A stretch of DNA of 64,000 nt from Paraburkholderia silviterrae. GTDB lineage: Bacteria > Pseudomonadota > Gammaproteobacteria > Burkholderiales > Burkholderiaceae. The position numbers and the translations under genes are program-made. This document shows, in pieces, positions 55,566-64,000 of this stretch. The stretch lies in NCBI RefSeq assembly GCF_004353915.1, contig NZ_SMRP01000001.1:875485-939484 (forward strand), read 5' to 3'. Below the pieces are notes generated by a model. That model did not search any database. It saw only the letters and a program-made list of their open reading frames with translations, and was not told the origin of the DNA. Numbering within the stretch: the stretch's first letter is position 1; every line of letters starts with the position of its first letter.

Positions 55566-57056
55566 TTAGCGCAGCCGCACGAGCGTGGACTTTAGCTCGG
55601 TGTACTTCTCAAGCGCATGAAGCGATTTGTCGCGGCCGTTGCCCGACTCCTTGAAGCCGCCGAACGGGAAGTTCATGTCGCCGCCTTCGTCATAGCAGTT
55701 GACCCAGACCGTGCCCGCACGCAAACGGCGCGCGATCTCGTGAGCATTCGTGAGATTCGCCGTCCACACTGCGGCCGCGAGGCCGTAGTCGCTGTCGTTG
55801 GCAATGCGCACCGCTTCGTCGATGGTGCCGAACGTGATCACCGAGAGCACCGGGCCAAAAATCTCTTCGCGTGCGATGCGTGCGTCATGGCGCGTATCGA
55901 ACACCGTCGGCTCCACGTAGAAGCCGCCGCTCGACGCATTCACGCGCTCGCCGCCCAGCAGCAGCGTGGATTCCTTGCGTCCGGCCTCGATATAGCCCAG
56001 CACGCGCTCCATCTGGACCTTGTCGACGATCGCGCCCATCGAGACTTCGGGATCGAGAGGATTGCCAGGCTTGTACGCCTTCGCCGCTTCCAGCAGTTTC
56101 GCGAGGAACACGTCCTTGATATCGCGGTGCACGAGCAGGCGCGAGCCCGCCGTGCACATCTCGCCCATGTTGTAGAAGATCGCGCCCGCTGCGGCCTTCG
56201 CTGCGCGATCGAGGTCCGGGCAATCGGGCAGCACGATGTTCGGCGACTTGCCGCCCAGCTCCAGCCACACGCGCTTGAGGTTGGACTGGCCCGCGTACTG
56301 CATGATCTGCTTGCCCACATTGGTCGAGCCCGTGAAGGCGATGCAGTCCACGTCGCGGTGCAGGGCGAGCAGCTTGCCCGGCTCGCCGCCACCGGGCAGC
56401 ACGTTGAACACGCCTGCCGGAATGCCCGCCTCGCGCGCGAGCTGCGCCACGCGGATGGCCGTGAGCGGCGACTTCTCGGAAGGCTTGAGCACGACGCTGT
56501 TGCCTGCGGCAAGCGCCGGGCCGAACTTCCACGAGGCCATCAGGATCGGGAAATTCCACGGCACCACGGCCGCCACCACGCCGATGGGCTCGCGCGTGAC
56601 GAGGCCCACGAGATGATGGTCGGCGGGCACGACTTCACCGCCCACCTTGTCGATGGCCTCGGCGAACCACTCGACGCAATAGGCCGCGCCCGGCACGTCC
56701 ACCGTGGTGGTGTCGCCAATGGGCTTGCCGGCGTCGAGCGTTTCGAGCAGCGCGAGTTCGTCCTGGTGCTCGCGCATGAGCGCGGCCCAGCGCAGCAGGA
56801 CCGCCTTGCGCTCGCGCGGGTTCAGGCCCGCCCATACGCCCTGCTCGAATGCGCGGCGCGCGGCAGCCACGGCGGCGTCGACATCTGCCGCGCCGCAGTC
56901 GGCCACGCTTGCGAGCACGCGACCGTCGATGGGGCTCACACAGTCGAAGGTGCGGCCCGAATAGGCATCGCGAGGGGCGCCGTCGATGAACGCGCGGCCG
57001 TCGATCTTGAGCGATGCGGCCTTGTCCTGCCAGTAAGCGAGATTTCTCTTTTCCAT
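55566..57056 (-). CDS. puuC: Gamma-glutamyl-gamma-aminobutyraldehyde dehydrogenase
   Basis: 496 residues, the length of Escherichia coli PuuC, with the same N-terminal LAYWQDKAASLKI. FTGSTNVGK (cofactor), ELGGKSPNIV (general-base Glu), nucleophile Cys301 in GEMCTAGSR and the C-terminal FGGFKESGNGRDKS. It oxidises the gamma-glutamylated aminobutyraldehyde made from putrescine. It lies downstream of puuR. Confidence 0.94.
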   Translation of the reverse strand: MEKRNLAYWQDKAASLKIDGRAFIDGAPRDAYSGRTFDCVSPIDGRVLASVADCGAADVDAAVAAARRAFEQGVWAGLNPRERKAVLLRWAALMREHQDELALLETLDAGKPIGDTTTVDVPGAAYCVEWFAEAIDKVGGEVVPADHHLVGLVTREPIGVVAAVVPWNFPILMASWKFGPALAAGNSVVLKPSEKSPLTAIRVAQLAREAGIPAGVFNVLPGGGEPGKLLALHRDVDCIAFTGSTNVGKQIMQYAGQSNLKRVWLELGGKSPNIVLPDCPDLDRAAKAAAGAIFYNMGEMCTAGSRLLVHRDIKDVFLAKLLEAAKAYKPGNPLDPEVSMGAIVDKVQMERVLGYIEAGRKESTLLLGGERVNASSGGFYVEPTVFDTRHDARIAREEIFGPVLSVITFGTIDEAVRIANDSDYGLAAAVWTANLTNAHEIARRLRAGTVWVNCYDEGGDMNFPFGGFKESGNGRDKSLHALEKYTELKSTLVRLR

Positions 57057-57105
57057 GAGGATGCCTCAATGATTTGCGATTCGTTCTGCGTACCGCGAAC
57101 GCGGC

Positions 57106-57137
57106 CGAACTTCAGTCGAACTTCAGTCGAACTTCGG
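57106..57137. repeat. 11-bp tandem repeats between puuR and puuC
   Basis: CGAACTTCAGT occurs twice in tandem, followed by a third partial copy CGAACTTCGG, inside the 121-base gap upstream of puuC. It may be a slippage product or a set of helically phased binding sites, since the unit is about one helical turn. Confidence 0.75.
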
Positions 57138-57177
57138 CCGGACGGCGGCAGCGAGAAGCGAACCGGGTTGGCGCGAG

Positions 57178-57747
57178 TCAGAAAGTGGGCGGCGAATTGG
57201 CCGACACCACCTCGCAAACATCGCTCGCGCTGGGATTGCGAAACCGGTGCGGAAGGCGGCTTTCGAAGTAGTAGCTGTCGCCGGGGTCGAGCAGCCAGGT
57301 CGTGCCGTCCACGGTCAGCTCGAGCTGGCCCGCCACCACGACGCCGCCCTCGTGCCCGGCGTGCATGAGCATTTCGGCCCCCGTGTCGGCGAGCGGCTGG
57401 TACACCTCGCGCAGGATGCCCATGTTGCGGTCCTTCACGTTCGCGCCCGCAAGATAGAACTCGATGGAGGCGTTGCCGAGGTTCGGCATCTCGCCGCGGC
57501 GCGACACGACGCTCGCGCCCTCATTCAGATCGAATGTGAAGAATTCCGCGAGACTCATGGGTATGCATTCGAGCAGCTTCTTGAGCGAGCCCACGGAGGG
57601 ACTGACACGACTTTGCTCGATCAGCGAGATCGCGCCGTTCGTGACGCCCGCCCGCTTGGCGAGCTCGCGCTGCGACAACCCATAACGCTTGCGTACATAG
57701 CGCAGGCGTGTTGCGACTTCAGAGGAAACGGATACGGACTCGGTCAC
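57178..57747 (-). CDS. puuR: PuuR-type regulator (XRE helix-turn-helix plus cupin)
   Basis: 189 residues. The helix-turn-helix (about 12-66) has GLSQRELAKRAGVTNGAISL and SRVSPSVGSLKKLLEC; the C-terminal cupin_2 domain (about 110-183) has GHEGGVVVAGQLELTVDG and DSYYFESRLPHRF. PuuR represses putrescine catabolism genes until putrescine binds. It is divergent from puuD-puuA across a long gap. Confidence 0.94.
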   Translation of the reverse strand: MTESVSVSSEVATRLRYVRKRYGLSQRELAKRAGVTNGAISLIEQSRVSPSVGSLKKLLECIPMSLAEFFTFDLNEGASVVSRRGEMPNLGNASIEFYLAGANVKDRNMGILREVYQPLADTGAEMLMHAGHEGGVVVAGQLELTVDGTTWLLDPGDSYYFESRLPHRFRNPSASDVCEVVSANSPPTF

Positions 57748-57995
57748 GTTCGAAAAGCCGGTTGATCAGGGAGCGCGCCGGAAAACGACTGCGGGTAGCA
57801 GTGAACGACGGACGAACAACAGCAAAAACGGCGCGGTGGACGTGTTGAATATTCTAATCAGTTTGTATTTTTTTGCGTTAGTAGAAACCCCTGTAAGTTA
57901 TTCGAAATATAAAAGAAGGTAGCCATATTTCGCATTCCACGGTGTTTACAGCCTGCCACCCGGGAAAGTGCTGACTCAAAAACGTAAAAAAATAA

Positions 57996-58023
57996 TTGAC
58001 GCCCTTTTTGGCTCGTATATGCT
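57996..58023 (+). promoter_or_regulatory. Candidate sigma-70 promoter for the puuDA transcript
   Basis: TTGACG and TATGCT spaced by 16 bases in an AT-rich stretch. It would give a leader of nearly 700 bases before puuD, so another promoter closer to the gene is also possible. Confidence 0.4.
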
Positions 58024-58133
58024 GAACAACAGGTCGATCGAACGATGACCACCAGCATGAAACATCAATGCAACACGCTGTTCATGCGGGATACATCGAA
58101 CGAAACCTATGTTTAGCGTGATGCAGTGCGAAC

Positions 58134-58153
58134 TATTCAGATCGCGCTGAATA
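58134..58153. promoter_or_regulatory. Perfect palindrome, candidate PuuR operator
   Basis: TATTCAG-ATCGCG-CTGAATA: 7-bp arms, 6-base centre that is itself nearly symmetric. It lies downstream of the promoter candidate at 57996, a position suited to repression. Confidence 0.5.
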
Positions 58154-58714
58154 AGTCGGGCAATTTACTAACAACCCCAGTCGAGTGTAATTGTGAGAGT
58201 CCGTGGCCCTCTGGTGAGATGGGATCGAAGTCATGCGAGGTGTCTTCGCAGCGACTGCGCCGCCATCGCCGACGGCTGTAGCGGCAGGCTTGCCTCTCGC
58301 CTGTTTCTATCCGTCTTCACAGTCCTTTCCCGCCGGTCCGTCCGGCGCCATAACGCCGTCTCCGCACGCGCCTTCATCGCCGTCCATACGGACGAAGTCG
58401 CGTCGCTGCTGCCCTAGCGCCTCTCCTTCCTGCGCCGTTCGTTTTCATCGCCGTCGACCGCATGCGAGCTGTATTGCTGTGTGCGCGCGGCGTGGCTGTG
58501 CACGCCTTTCCACGGTGGCGCCCCACAACGGTCGAAAACGAACTGCCTACATGATCTCCACGCGCAGCGCGATGCGTTAGTGACGCTTTCGCGCTGAGCT
58601 TAAAGGCTTGTGGCCTTGCCCCGTGCAAGGTTGCAAGGTCATGTCACGCCCGCAGCATCACTGCAAAGCTATTTGCACCTGTGTTGCACGGGCAAGAGAA
58701 GTGAAACATTAGTC

Positions 58715-59506
58715 ATGCGAACCAAGCCATTGATTGGAGTCACCGCCGATCGCACGATGATGGGGCCGCACGCATCGCACGTGGCCGGCGAGAAGTACAT
58801 CGCCGCCGCCGTGGAAGGCTCGGGTGGGCTCGCGCTGGTGCTGCCGGCGCTCGGCGCACTGCAGGCAGCGGCGGACATACTCGATGCCGTGGACGGCCTG
58901 CTCTTCACCGGCAGCTACTCGAACGTGGAGCCGCATCGCTACGGCGGCTCGGCCAGCGCCGCGGGCACGCTGCACGACCCCGAGCGCGATGCCACCACGC
59001 TGCCGCTGATGCGCGCGGCCATCGACGCGGGTGTGCCTGTGCTCGCCATCTGCCGCGGCTTTCAGGAGATGAACGTCGTGTTCGGCGGCACGCTGCACCA
59101 GCAAGTGCATGCGGTCGATGGACTCGACGACCATCGCGAGAACAAGGCCGACACGCTCGAATCGCAATACGGCCCGGCGCACGCCATCGCGCTGGTCGAG
59201 GGCGGGCTGCTGCAACGGCTCGCCGGCGGCGCACGCGAAGCCCGCGTGAATTCGCTGCACGGGCAAGGCATCGAATCGCCTGGAAACGGACTGGTTGTGG
59301 AAGCAACGGCACCAGACGGCCTCATCGAAGCGATCAGCGTGGCCAATGCGGCGAGCTTCGCACTCGGCGTGCAATGGCACCCCGAATGGCAGTATGCGCA
59401 GAACGCGCTGTCCACCGCGATCTTCCGCGCCTTTGGCGAGGCCTGCCGGGCACGCATGCTGGCCCGAATACCGAACGGAGCCGGGCGCCAACCCGCGCAC
59501 GTTTGA
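58715..59506 (+). CDS. puuD: Gamma-glutamyl-gamma-aminobutyrate hydrolase
   Basis: 263 residues, class I glutamine-amidotransferase-like (peptidase C26). Nucleophile Cys113 in AICRGFQEMNV; His and Glu in GVQWHPEW; GLLFTGSYSNVEPHRY near residue 61-76 is typical of PuuD. It frees GABA and glutamate in the last step of the Puu pathway. The ATG at 58715 was chosen because homologous sequence starts there (MRTKPLIGVT). Confidence 0.94.
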   Translation: MRTKPLIGVTADRTMMGPHASHVAGEKYIAAAVEGSGGLALVLPALGALQAAADILDAVDGLLFTGSYSNVEPHRYGGSASAAGTLHDPERDATTLPLMRAAIDAGVPVLAICRGFQEMNVVFGGTLHQQVHAVDGLDDHRENKADTLESQYGPAHAIALVEGGLLQRLAGGAREARVNSLHGQGIESPGNGLVVEATAPDGLIEAISVANAASFALGVQWHPEWQYAQNALSTAIFRAFGEACRARMLARIPNGAGRQPAHV

Positions 59507-59537
59507 CGCCCGCTCATACAGAACAGAGAGAACGATC

Positions 59538-60872
59538 ATGAATGACATCGACGAATTCCTGAAGAAGCACCACATCACCGAAATCGAAGCCATCATCCCC
59601 GACATGGCCGGCATCGCGCGCGGCAAGATCATCCCGCGCAGCAAGTTCGAATTTGGCGAGAACATGCGGCTGCCGCAAGCCGTGATGATCCAGACCGTGA
59701 CCGGCGATTATCCGGAAGACGGCAGCCTCACGGGCGTCACCGACCCCGACATGGTGTGCGTGCCGGACCCCTCGACCATCCGCATCATTCCTTGGGCCGT
59801 CGACCCCACGGCACAGGTGATCCACGATTGCGTGCACTTCGACGGCACGCCGGTCGAGATCTCGCCGCGCCGCGTGCTGCGCCGCGTGCTCGAGCTCTAC
59901 GAGGCGAAGGGCTGGAAGCCGGTGATCGCACCGGAGCTGGAGTTCTATCTCGTCGACATGAACAAGGACCCGGATCTTCCGCTCACGCCGCCTATCGGCC
60001 GCACGGGCCGTCCGGAAACGGGCCGCCAGGCGTATTCGATCGAAGCGGTCAACGAATTCGACCCGCTCTTTGAAGACATCTATGAGTACTGCGATATTCA
60101 GGATCTCGAAGTCGATACGCTGATTCATGAAGTGGGCGCGGCGCAGATGGAGATCAACTTCCTGCACGGCGATCCGCTCAATCTCGCCGACCGCGTGTTC
60201 CTCTTCAAGCGCACCGTGCGCGAAGCGGCGCTGCGCCATCACATGTACGCCACCTTCATGGCCAAGCCCATGGAGAACGAGCCGGGTTCGGCCATGCACG
60301 TGCACCAGAGCCTCGTTTCCGCGGAGAGCGGCCAGAACCTCTTCACCGGCTCGGACGGCAAGCCCACCGACATGTTCTATGCGTACATCGCGGGCCAGCA
60401 GAAATACACGCCGGCGCTCATGCCGATCTTCGCGCCGTACATCAACTCGTACCGCCGCCTTTCGCGCTTCATGGCGGCGCCCATCAACGTGGAGTGGGGC
60501 TACGACAACCGCACCGTGGGCTTCCGCGTGCCTTATTCGTCGCCCGCCGCACGCCGCGTGGAGAACCGCATTCCCGGCGTGGACTGCAACCCGTATCTGG
60601 CGATTGCCGCCACGCTGGCCGCCGGCTATCTGGGCATGACGCAGCACCTCAAGCCCACGGAGCCGCTCGTGAGCGACGGCTACTCGCTGCCCTACCAGTT
60701 GCCGCGCAATCTGGAGGAAGGCCTCTCGCTGATGGGTGCCTGCGAACCGCTCAAGGACATTCTTGGCGAAAAGTTCGTGCGCGCGTATCTCGCGCTCAAG
60801 GAAACCGAATACGAAGCCTATTTCCGCGTGATCAGCTCGTGGGAACGCAAGCACTTGCTGCTGCACGTGTAA
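59538..60872 (+). CDS. puuA: Gamma-glutamylputrescine synthetase (glutamine-synthetase-like)
   Basis: 444 residues. The glutamine synthetase fold is visible: APELEFYLV (metal Glu), VGAAQMEINFLHGDPL, NEPGSAMHVHQSL (Gly/His loop) and NRTVGFRVP with conserved Arg. It ligates glutamate to putrescine with ATP, the first step of the Puu route. It follows puuD by 31 bases and precedes the aminotransferase by 19. Related copies in other bacteria can use other polyamines. Confidence 0.93.
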   Translation: MNDIDEFLKKHHITEIEAIIPDMAGIARGKIIPRSKFEFGENMRLPQAVMIQTVTGDYPEDGSLTGVTDPDMVCVPDPSTIRIIPWAVDPTAQVIHDCVHFDGTPVEISPRRVLRRVLELYEAKGWKPVIAPELEFYLVDMNKDPDLPLTPPIGRTGRPETGRQAYSIEAVNEFDPLFEDIYEYCDIQDLEVDTLIHEVGAAQMEINFLHGDPLNLADRVFLFKRTVREAALRHHMYATFMAKPMENEPGSAMHVHQSLVSAESGQNLFTGSDGKPTDMFYAYIAGQQKYTPALMPIFAPYINSYRRLSRFMAAPINVEWGYDNRTVGFRVPYSSPAARRVENRIPGVDCNPYLAIAATLAAGYLGMTQHLKPTEPLVSDGYSLPYQLPRNLEEGLSLMGACEPLKDILGEKFVRAYLALKETEYEAYFRVISSWERKHLLLHV

Positions 60873-60891
60873 CAGAAAGGAGAAACGAAAG

Positions 60892-62325
60892 ATGAGCTAT
60901 CGAATCGACGCCCCTGCCAGCGCGCTGCAAGAACTGCCGACGACGCTGCGCGCGCAAGCCGCGCGCTCGACTGCCGAGTACCGCGCACTCGACGCCGCGC
61001 ACCATATCCATCCGTTCTCCGATATGGGCTCGCTCAACAAGGCCGGCAGCCGCGTGATCGTGAAAGCGAAAGGCGTGTACCTGTGGGACTCGGAAGGCAA
61101 CCAGATCATCGACGGCATGGCCGGACTCTGGTGCGTGAACGTGGGCTACGGCCGCCAGGAGCTCGCCGACGCCGCCTACAAGCAGCTCCAGGAGCTGCCC
61201 TTCTACAACACGTTCTTCAAGACCACGCACCCGCCGGTGATCGAGCTTTCGGCGCTGCTCGCCGAACTCTCGCCCGAGCCGTTCAATCACTTCTTCTATT
61301 GCAACAGCGGCTCGGAAGGCAACGACACGGTGCTGCGCATCGTGCACCAGTACTGGCTCACGCAGGGCAAGCCTTCGAAGAAGGTCGTCATCTCGCGCAA
61401 GAACGGCTATCACGGCTCGACCATCGCGGGCGGCACGCTCGGCGGCATGGGCTACATGCATGAGCAGATGCCCTCGAAGGTCGAGAACATCGTCCATATC
61501 GATCAACCGTATTTCTTCGGCGAGGCGCAAGGCGACATGACGCCCGAGGAGTTCGGTCTCGCGCGCGCACAGCAGCTCGAAGCGAAGATTCTCGAAGTGG
61601 GCGCGGAGAACGTGGCCGCCTTCATCGGCGAGCCGTTCCAGGGCGCGGGCGGCGTGATCTTCCCGCCCTCCACGTATTGGCCGGAAATCCAGCGCATCTG
61701 CCGCAAATACGACGTGCTGCTGTGCGCCGACGAAGTGATCGGCGGCTTCGGGCGCACTGGCGAGTGGTTCGCGCATCAGCACTTCGGCTTCGAGCCCGAC
61801 CTCATCACGATGGCCAAGGGTCTCACGAGCGGCTACGTGCCGATGGGCGCGGTGGGCCTTCACGACCGCATCGCGAAGGCGCTCATCGAGAACGGTGACT
61901 TCAACCATGGCCTCACGTATTCGGGTCATCCGGTGGCCGCCGCGGTGGCGGTCGCGAACCTCAAGCTGCTGCGCGACGAGCGCATCGTCGAGCGCGTGAA
62001 GACGGACACTGGCCCGTACTTCCAGCAACGCCTGCGCGAAACCTTCGGCAATCACCCGATCATCGGCGACATCTCGGGCACCGGGCTCGTGGCGGGCCTT
62101 CAGCTCGCCGAGGATCCGAAGGCGCGCAAGCGTTTCGCGAACGGCGGCGACGTGGGCACGATCTGCCGCGACTTCTGCTTCAACGGCAACCTCATCATGC
62201 GCGCCACGGGCGACCGCATGCTGCTCTCGCCGCCGCTAGTCGTCACGCGCGGCGAGATCGACGAAATCGTGTCGAAGGCGAAGAAGGCCATCGACGCAAC
62301 CGCGCAACAACTGGGACTTTCGTAA
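60892..62325 (+). CDS. spuC: Polyamine aminotransferase (SpuC-type, class III)
   Basis: 477 residues. GYHGSTIAGGTLGGMGYMH, cofactor Asp in LLCADEVIGGFGRTGEWF, and Schiff-base Lys309 in TMAKGLTSGYVPMGAV, as in putrescine-pyruvate aminotransferases. It gives a second route for putrescine next to the glutamylation route, or takes over the oxidation step, since no puuB-type oxidase gene is seen in the window. GGAG precedes the start. Confidence 0.92.
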   Translation: MSYRIDAPASALQELPTTLRAQAARSTAEYRALDAAHHIHPFSDMGSLNKAGSRVIVKAKGVYLWDSEGNQIIDGMAGLWCVNVGYGRQELADAAYKQLQELPFYNTFFKTTHPPVIELSALLAELSPEPFNHFFYCNSGSEGNDTVLRIVHQYWLTQGKPSKKVVISRKNGYHGSTIAGGTLGGMGYMHEQMPSKVENIVHIDQPYFFGEAQGDMTPEEFGLARAQQLEAKILEVGAENVAAFIGEPFQGAGGVIFPPSTYWPEIQRICRKYDVLLCADEVIGGFGRTGEWFAHQHFGFEPDLITMAKGLTSGYVPMGAVGLHDRIAKALIENGDFNHGLTYSGHPVAAAVAVANLKLLRDERIVERVKTDTGPYFQQRLRETFGNHPIIGDISGTGLVAGLQLAEDPKARKRFANGGDVGTICRDFCFNGNLIMRATGDRMLLSPPLVVTRGEIDEIVSKAKKAIDATAQQLGLS

Positions 62326-62404
62326 CGCTGCAAACGTAAGGGCCGGCGGCGCACAACGGGGTGCGGGCGCCGCCCGCCAACTTTTATCTTCTGGGGAATT
62401 CAAC

Positions 62405-63526
62405 ATGAGTGTCAGACATCTTCGTCATGCCGTCGCAGTGGCCGCGCTCGCCGTATGCGCGGGTCTCACGGCTACCTCGAGCCAGCCGGCTCGCGCCGCC
62501 GATGACGCACTGAACGTGTACAACTGGTCCGACTACATTGCGAAAGACACGATCCCGAACTTCGAGAAGCAGACGGGCATCCATGTGAAGTACGACAACT
62601 ACGACAGCGATGACACGCTGCAGGCCAAGCTGCTCGCAGGCAGCTCGGGCTACGACATCGTGGTGCCGACCTCGAACTACATGGCCAAGCAGATCCAGGC
62701 CGGCGTCTACCAGAAGCTCGACAAGTCGAAGCTCCCCAATCTCGCGAACCTCGATCCGCTGCTCATGCACATGATCGCCGACGCCGATCCGGGCAATCAG
62801 TACGGCGTGCCGTGGGCATTCGGCACCGACGGTGTCGGCTACAACCAGGAAGCCATCGAGAAGGCGCTGGGCGCGAACGCACCGGTGGATAGCTGGGCGC
62901 TCATCTTCGATCCGCAATACCTCTCGAAGCTCAAGGGCTGCGGCGTCTCGTTCCTCGACCAGGCCGTCGACGCCTTCGCGGCCACCCTGCAGTACATGGG
63001 CAAGAACCCCAACAGCACGAACCCGGCCGACTATCAGGCAGCCTTCGAAGTGCTGAAGAAAGTCCGTCCGTACATCACCCAGTTCAATTCCTCGGGCTAC
63101 ATCAACGACCTCGTGAACAACGACGTCTGCGTCGCGTTCGCCTGGTCCGGCGACGTGGGCATCGCACACCGCCGCGCCGAAGAAGCGAAGCGCTCGTATC
63201 ACATCAAGTTCTCGAATCCGAAGGAAGGTGGCCTGCTGTGGTTCGACGTGATGGTCGTGCCCAAGGACGCTCCGCACCCCGAAGCGGCCATGAAGTGGAT
63301 CAACTACATCGAAGATCCGAAGGTCAACGCCGCCATCACCAACGAAGTGTTCTATCCCACCGCGAACAAGGGCGCGCACCAATTCGTGACGGCGTCGGTC
63401 GCGCAGGACCCGACGGTCTATCCGTCCGAAGACGTGCTCAAGAAAATGACGCTGATGAAGCCGATGCCGGCCGACATCCTGCGCCTCGAAAACCGTCTGT
63501 GGTCGCAGCTGAAGACCGGCCACTGA
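62405..63526 (+). CDS. potF: Polyamine ABC transporter substrate-binding protein
   Basis: 373 residues. Signal peptide of about 31 residues (PARA cleavage). The mature start has LNVYNWSDYIAKDTIPNFEK, the PotF/PotD hallmark; GSSGYDIVVPTSNYMAKQ and YGVPWAFGTDGVGYN also fit. It binds putrescine (or spermidine) in the periplasm and passes it to the transporter whose ATPase starts at 63821. Confidence 0.95.
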   Translation: MSVRHLRHAVAVAALAVCAGLTATSSQPARAADDALNVYNWSDYIAKDTIPNFEKQTGIHVKYDNYDSDDTLQAKLLAGSSGYDIVVPTSNYMAKQIQAGVYQKLDKSKLPNLANLDPLLMHMIADADPGNQYGVPWAFGTDGVGYNQEAIEKALGANAPVDSWALIFDPQYLSKLKGCGVSFLDQAVDAFAATLQYMGKNPNSTNPADYQAAFEVLKKVRPYITQFNSSGYINDLVNNDVCVAFAWSGDVGIAHRRAEEAKRSYHIKFSNPKEGGLLWFDVMVVPKDAPHPEAAMKWINYIEDPKVNAAITNEVFYPTANKGAHQFVTASVAQDPTVYPSEDVLKKMTLMKPMPADILRLENRLWSQLKTGH

Positions 63527-63536
63527 TCGACTGAAC

Positions 63537-63554
63537 GGGGCGGCCATCCGCCCC
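63537..63554 (+). terminator. Hairpin between potF and potG
   Basis: GGGGCGG-CCAT-CCGCCCC, a 7-bp stem 10 bases after the potF stop, no T-run. It probably tunes downstream expression or protects potF mRNA. The rest of the 294-base gap shows no gene. Confidence 0.55.
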
Positions 63555-63820
63555 GGAAGAAAACCGAAGGAGAAGGAAGGAGACAACGTGCGGAAGAGGG
63601 ATCGCTCGACCCCTCTCCGCCAGAAGTTTGCTGTTCGAAGTCCGGCTGCGCGCGTCGCCCCCAATTTGAAATCGACGCGTCAGTTTCCAGTGAGCTCCGT
63701 TCGCAGTACTGACGTCCGCGAGTCGCATTTGCGCCCCGTGTGGGGCAACTCGCGCCCGCATTCGCCCGCGTCATGCAAGGACATGCCGTACCGCGATCAG
63801 AAAGGAACCCAGGTTAGATC

Positions 63821-64000
63821 ATGAATTCGACGTCCCAAGTCAACGCCTCCGAAGCCGCTCGCGCCACCGCAGCGGCCAGCTCCCGCGACGCATTCGTGCG
63901 CATCGAAAACGTCGTCAAGAAATTCGGCGACAGTGTCGCCGTCAACAACGTGAGCCTGAACATCGCGAAGAACGAGCTCTTCGCGCTGCTCGGCAGCTCG
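63821..64000 (+). CDS. potG: Polyamine ABC transporter ATPase, partial (cut by window end)
   Basis: Only the first 60 codons are in the window. They read as an Ala/Ser-rich start, then FVRIENVVKKFGDSVAVNNV and LNIAKNELFALLGSS, which stops exactly inside Walker A (expected to continue GCGKS). With potF next door, this is the PotG-type ATPase. Everything after residue 60 lies outside. Confidence 0.9.
   Translation, partial: MNSTSQVNASEAARATAAASSRDAFVRIENVVKKFGDSVAVNNVSLNIAKNELFALLGSS

Larger units (their letters stand above)
57748..58714. promoter_or_regulatory. Long divergent gap between puuR and puuD
   Basis: Almost 1 kb without a convincing gene. The first 430 bases are AT-rich, the rest GC-rich. 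It holds TTGACG-N16-TATGCT (57996-58023), a plus-strand promoter candidate; CGAAATAT/ATATTTCG arms (57903-57910, 57925-57932); and a perfect palindrome at 58134-58153. A Pro/Ser-rich open frame at 58233-58580 lacks coding-like third positions. Confidence 0.5.

Noticed and set aside
58233..58580. 115-codon plus-strand frame in the puuR-puuD gap
   Set aside because: Third positions are not GC-biased as in real genes here, composition is Pro/Ser/Arg-rich, and no ribosome-binding site or motif is visible.
63588..63824. 78-codon frame between potF and potG
   Set aside because: Basic low-complexity sequence without motif; it would overlap the potG start.

Overview
The window is GC-rich chromosomal DNA from a beta-proteobacterium, most likely a Burkholderiaceae member of the Paraburkholderia/Caballeronia kind. 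The evidence is a general porin of the burkholderial type, dense GC-rich genes with short gaps, many LysR/IclR/LuxR/TetR regulators next to small catabolic operons, and a 3-hydroxybutyrate dehydrogenase/patatin unit typical of polyhydroxybutyrate formers. Species cannot be fixed from sequence alone. I see no rRNA or tRNA gene, no complete insertion sequence, no prophage and no CRISPR array. Both ends of the window cut ongoing sequence, and the last gene (potG) is truncated.

Region by region. 1-6.7 kb: a small membrane protein, a DUF2917 protein, a porin, and an mprF (lpiA)-acvB pair that makes and is expected to hydrolyse aminoacyl-phosphatidylglycerol. 6.7-12.5 kb: a HigBA toxin-antitoxin pair with a large palindromic operator, an ahpC-ahpF peroxidase unit with an OxyR-like site, a LysR/pirin divergent pair and a DoxX protein. 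12.8-20 kb: a class III aminotransferase, a FUSC membrane protein, an MntA-HepT toxin-antitoxin pair, a rubredoxin with an N-terminal extension, and a LuxR regulator divergent from a nitrilase-family hydrolase followed by an APC permease. 20-23.2 kb: a DUF2242 lipoprotein with a repetitive tail, and a LysE exporter divergent from an Lrp regulator. 23.2-31.6 kb: a TetR regulator divergent from a reductive pyrimidine catabolism operon (amidohydrolase, preT, preA, NCS1 transporter, hydA).

31.6-34.3 kb: a three-gene unit of a cyclic-nucleotide-binding protein with a FliG-like tail, a MotA-type channel and a MotB/OmpA-type stator. This is the most unusual unit in the window. 34.6-41.4 kb: an MBL-fold protein, a FAD monooxygenase and a DUF2783 protein, then two tandem IclR regulators and a cytochrome P450. 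41.4-47.9 kb: an RpiR-regulated sugar or polyol ABC transporter split over two divergent transcripts, with an SDR dehydrogenase. 48-50.8 kb: acetoacetate decarboxylase, 3-hydroxybutyrate dehydrogenase and a patatin. 51.2-54.4 kb: an AEC carrier and a MarR-controlled drug exporter. 54.5-64 kb: a putrescine/agmatine catabolism and uptake locus (speB, puuC, puuR on one strand; puuD, puuA, spuC-type aminotransferase, potF, potG on the other) around a gap of nearly 1 kb.

Most of the content is accessory metabolism: each operon carries its own regulator and often its own transporter. The regulatory DNA is informative, and several near-perfect palindromes or conserved motifs lie exactly in the divergent promoter gaps. 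All family calls come from reading motifs by eye; no database search was run.
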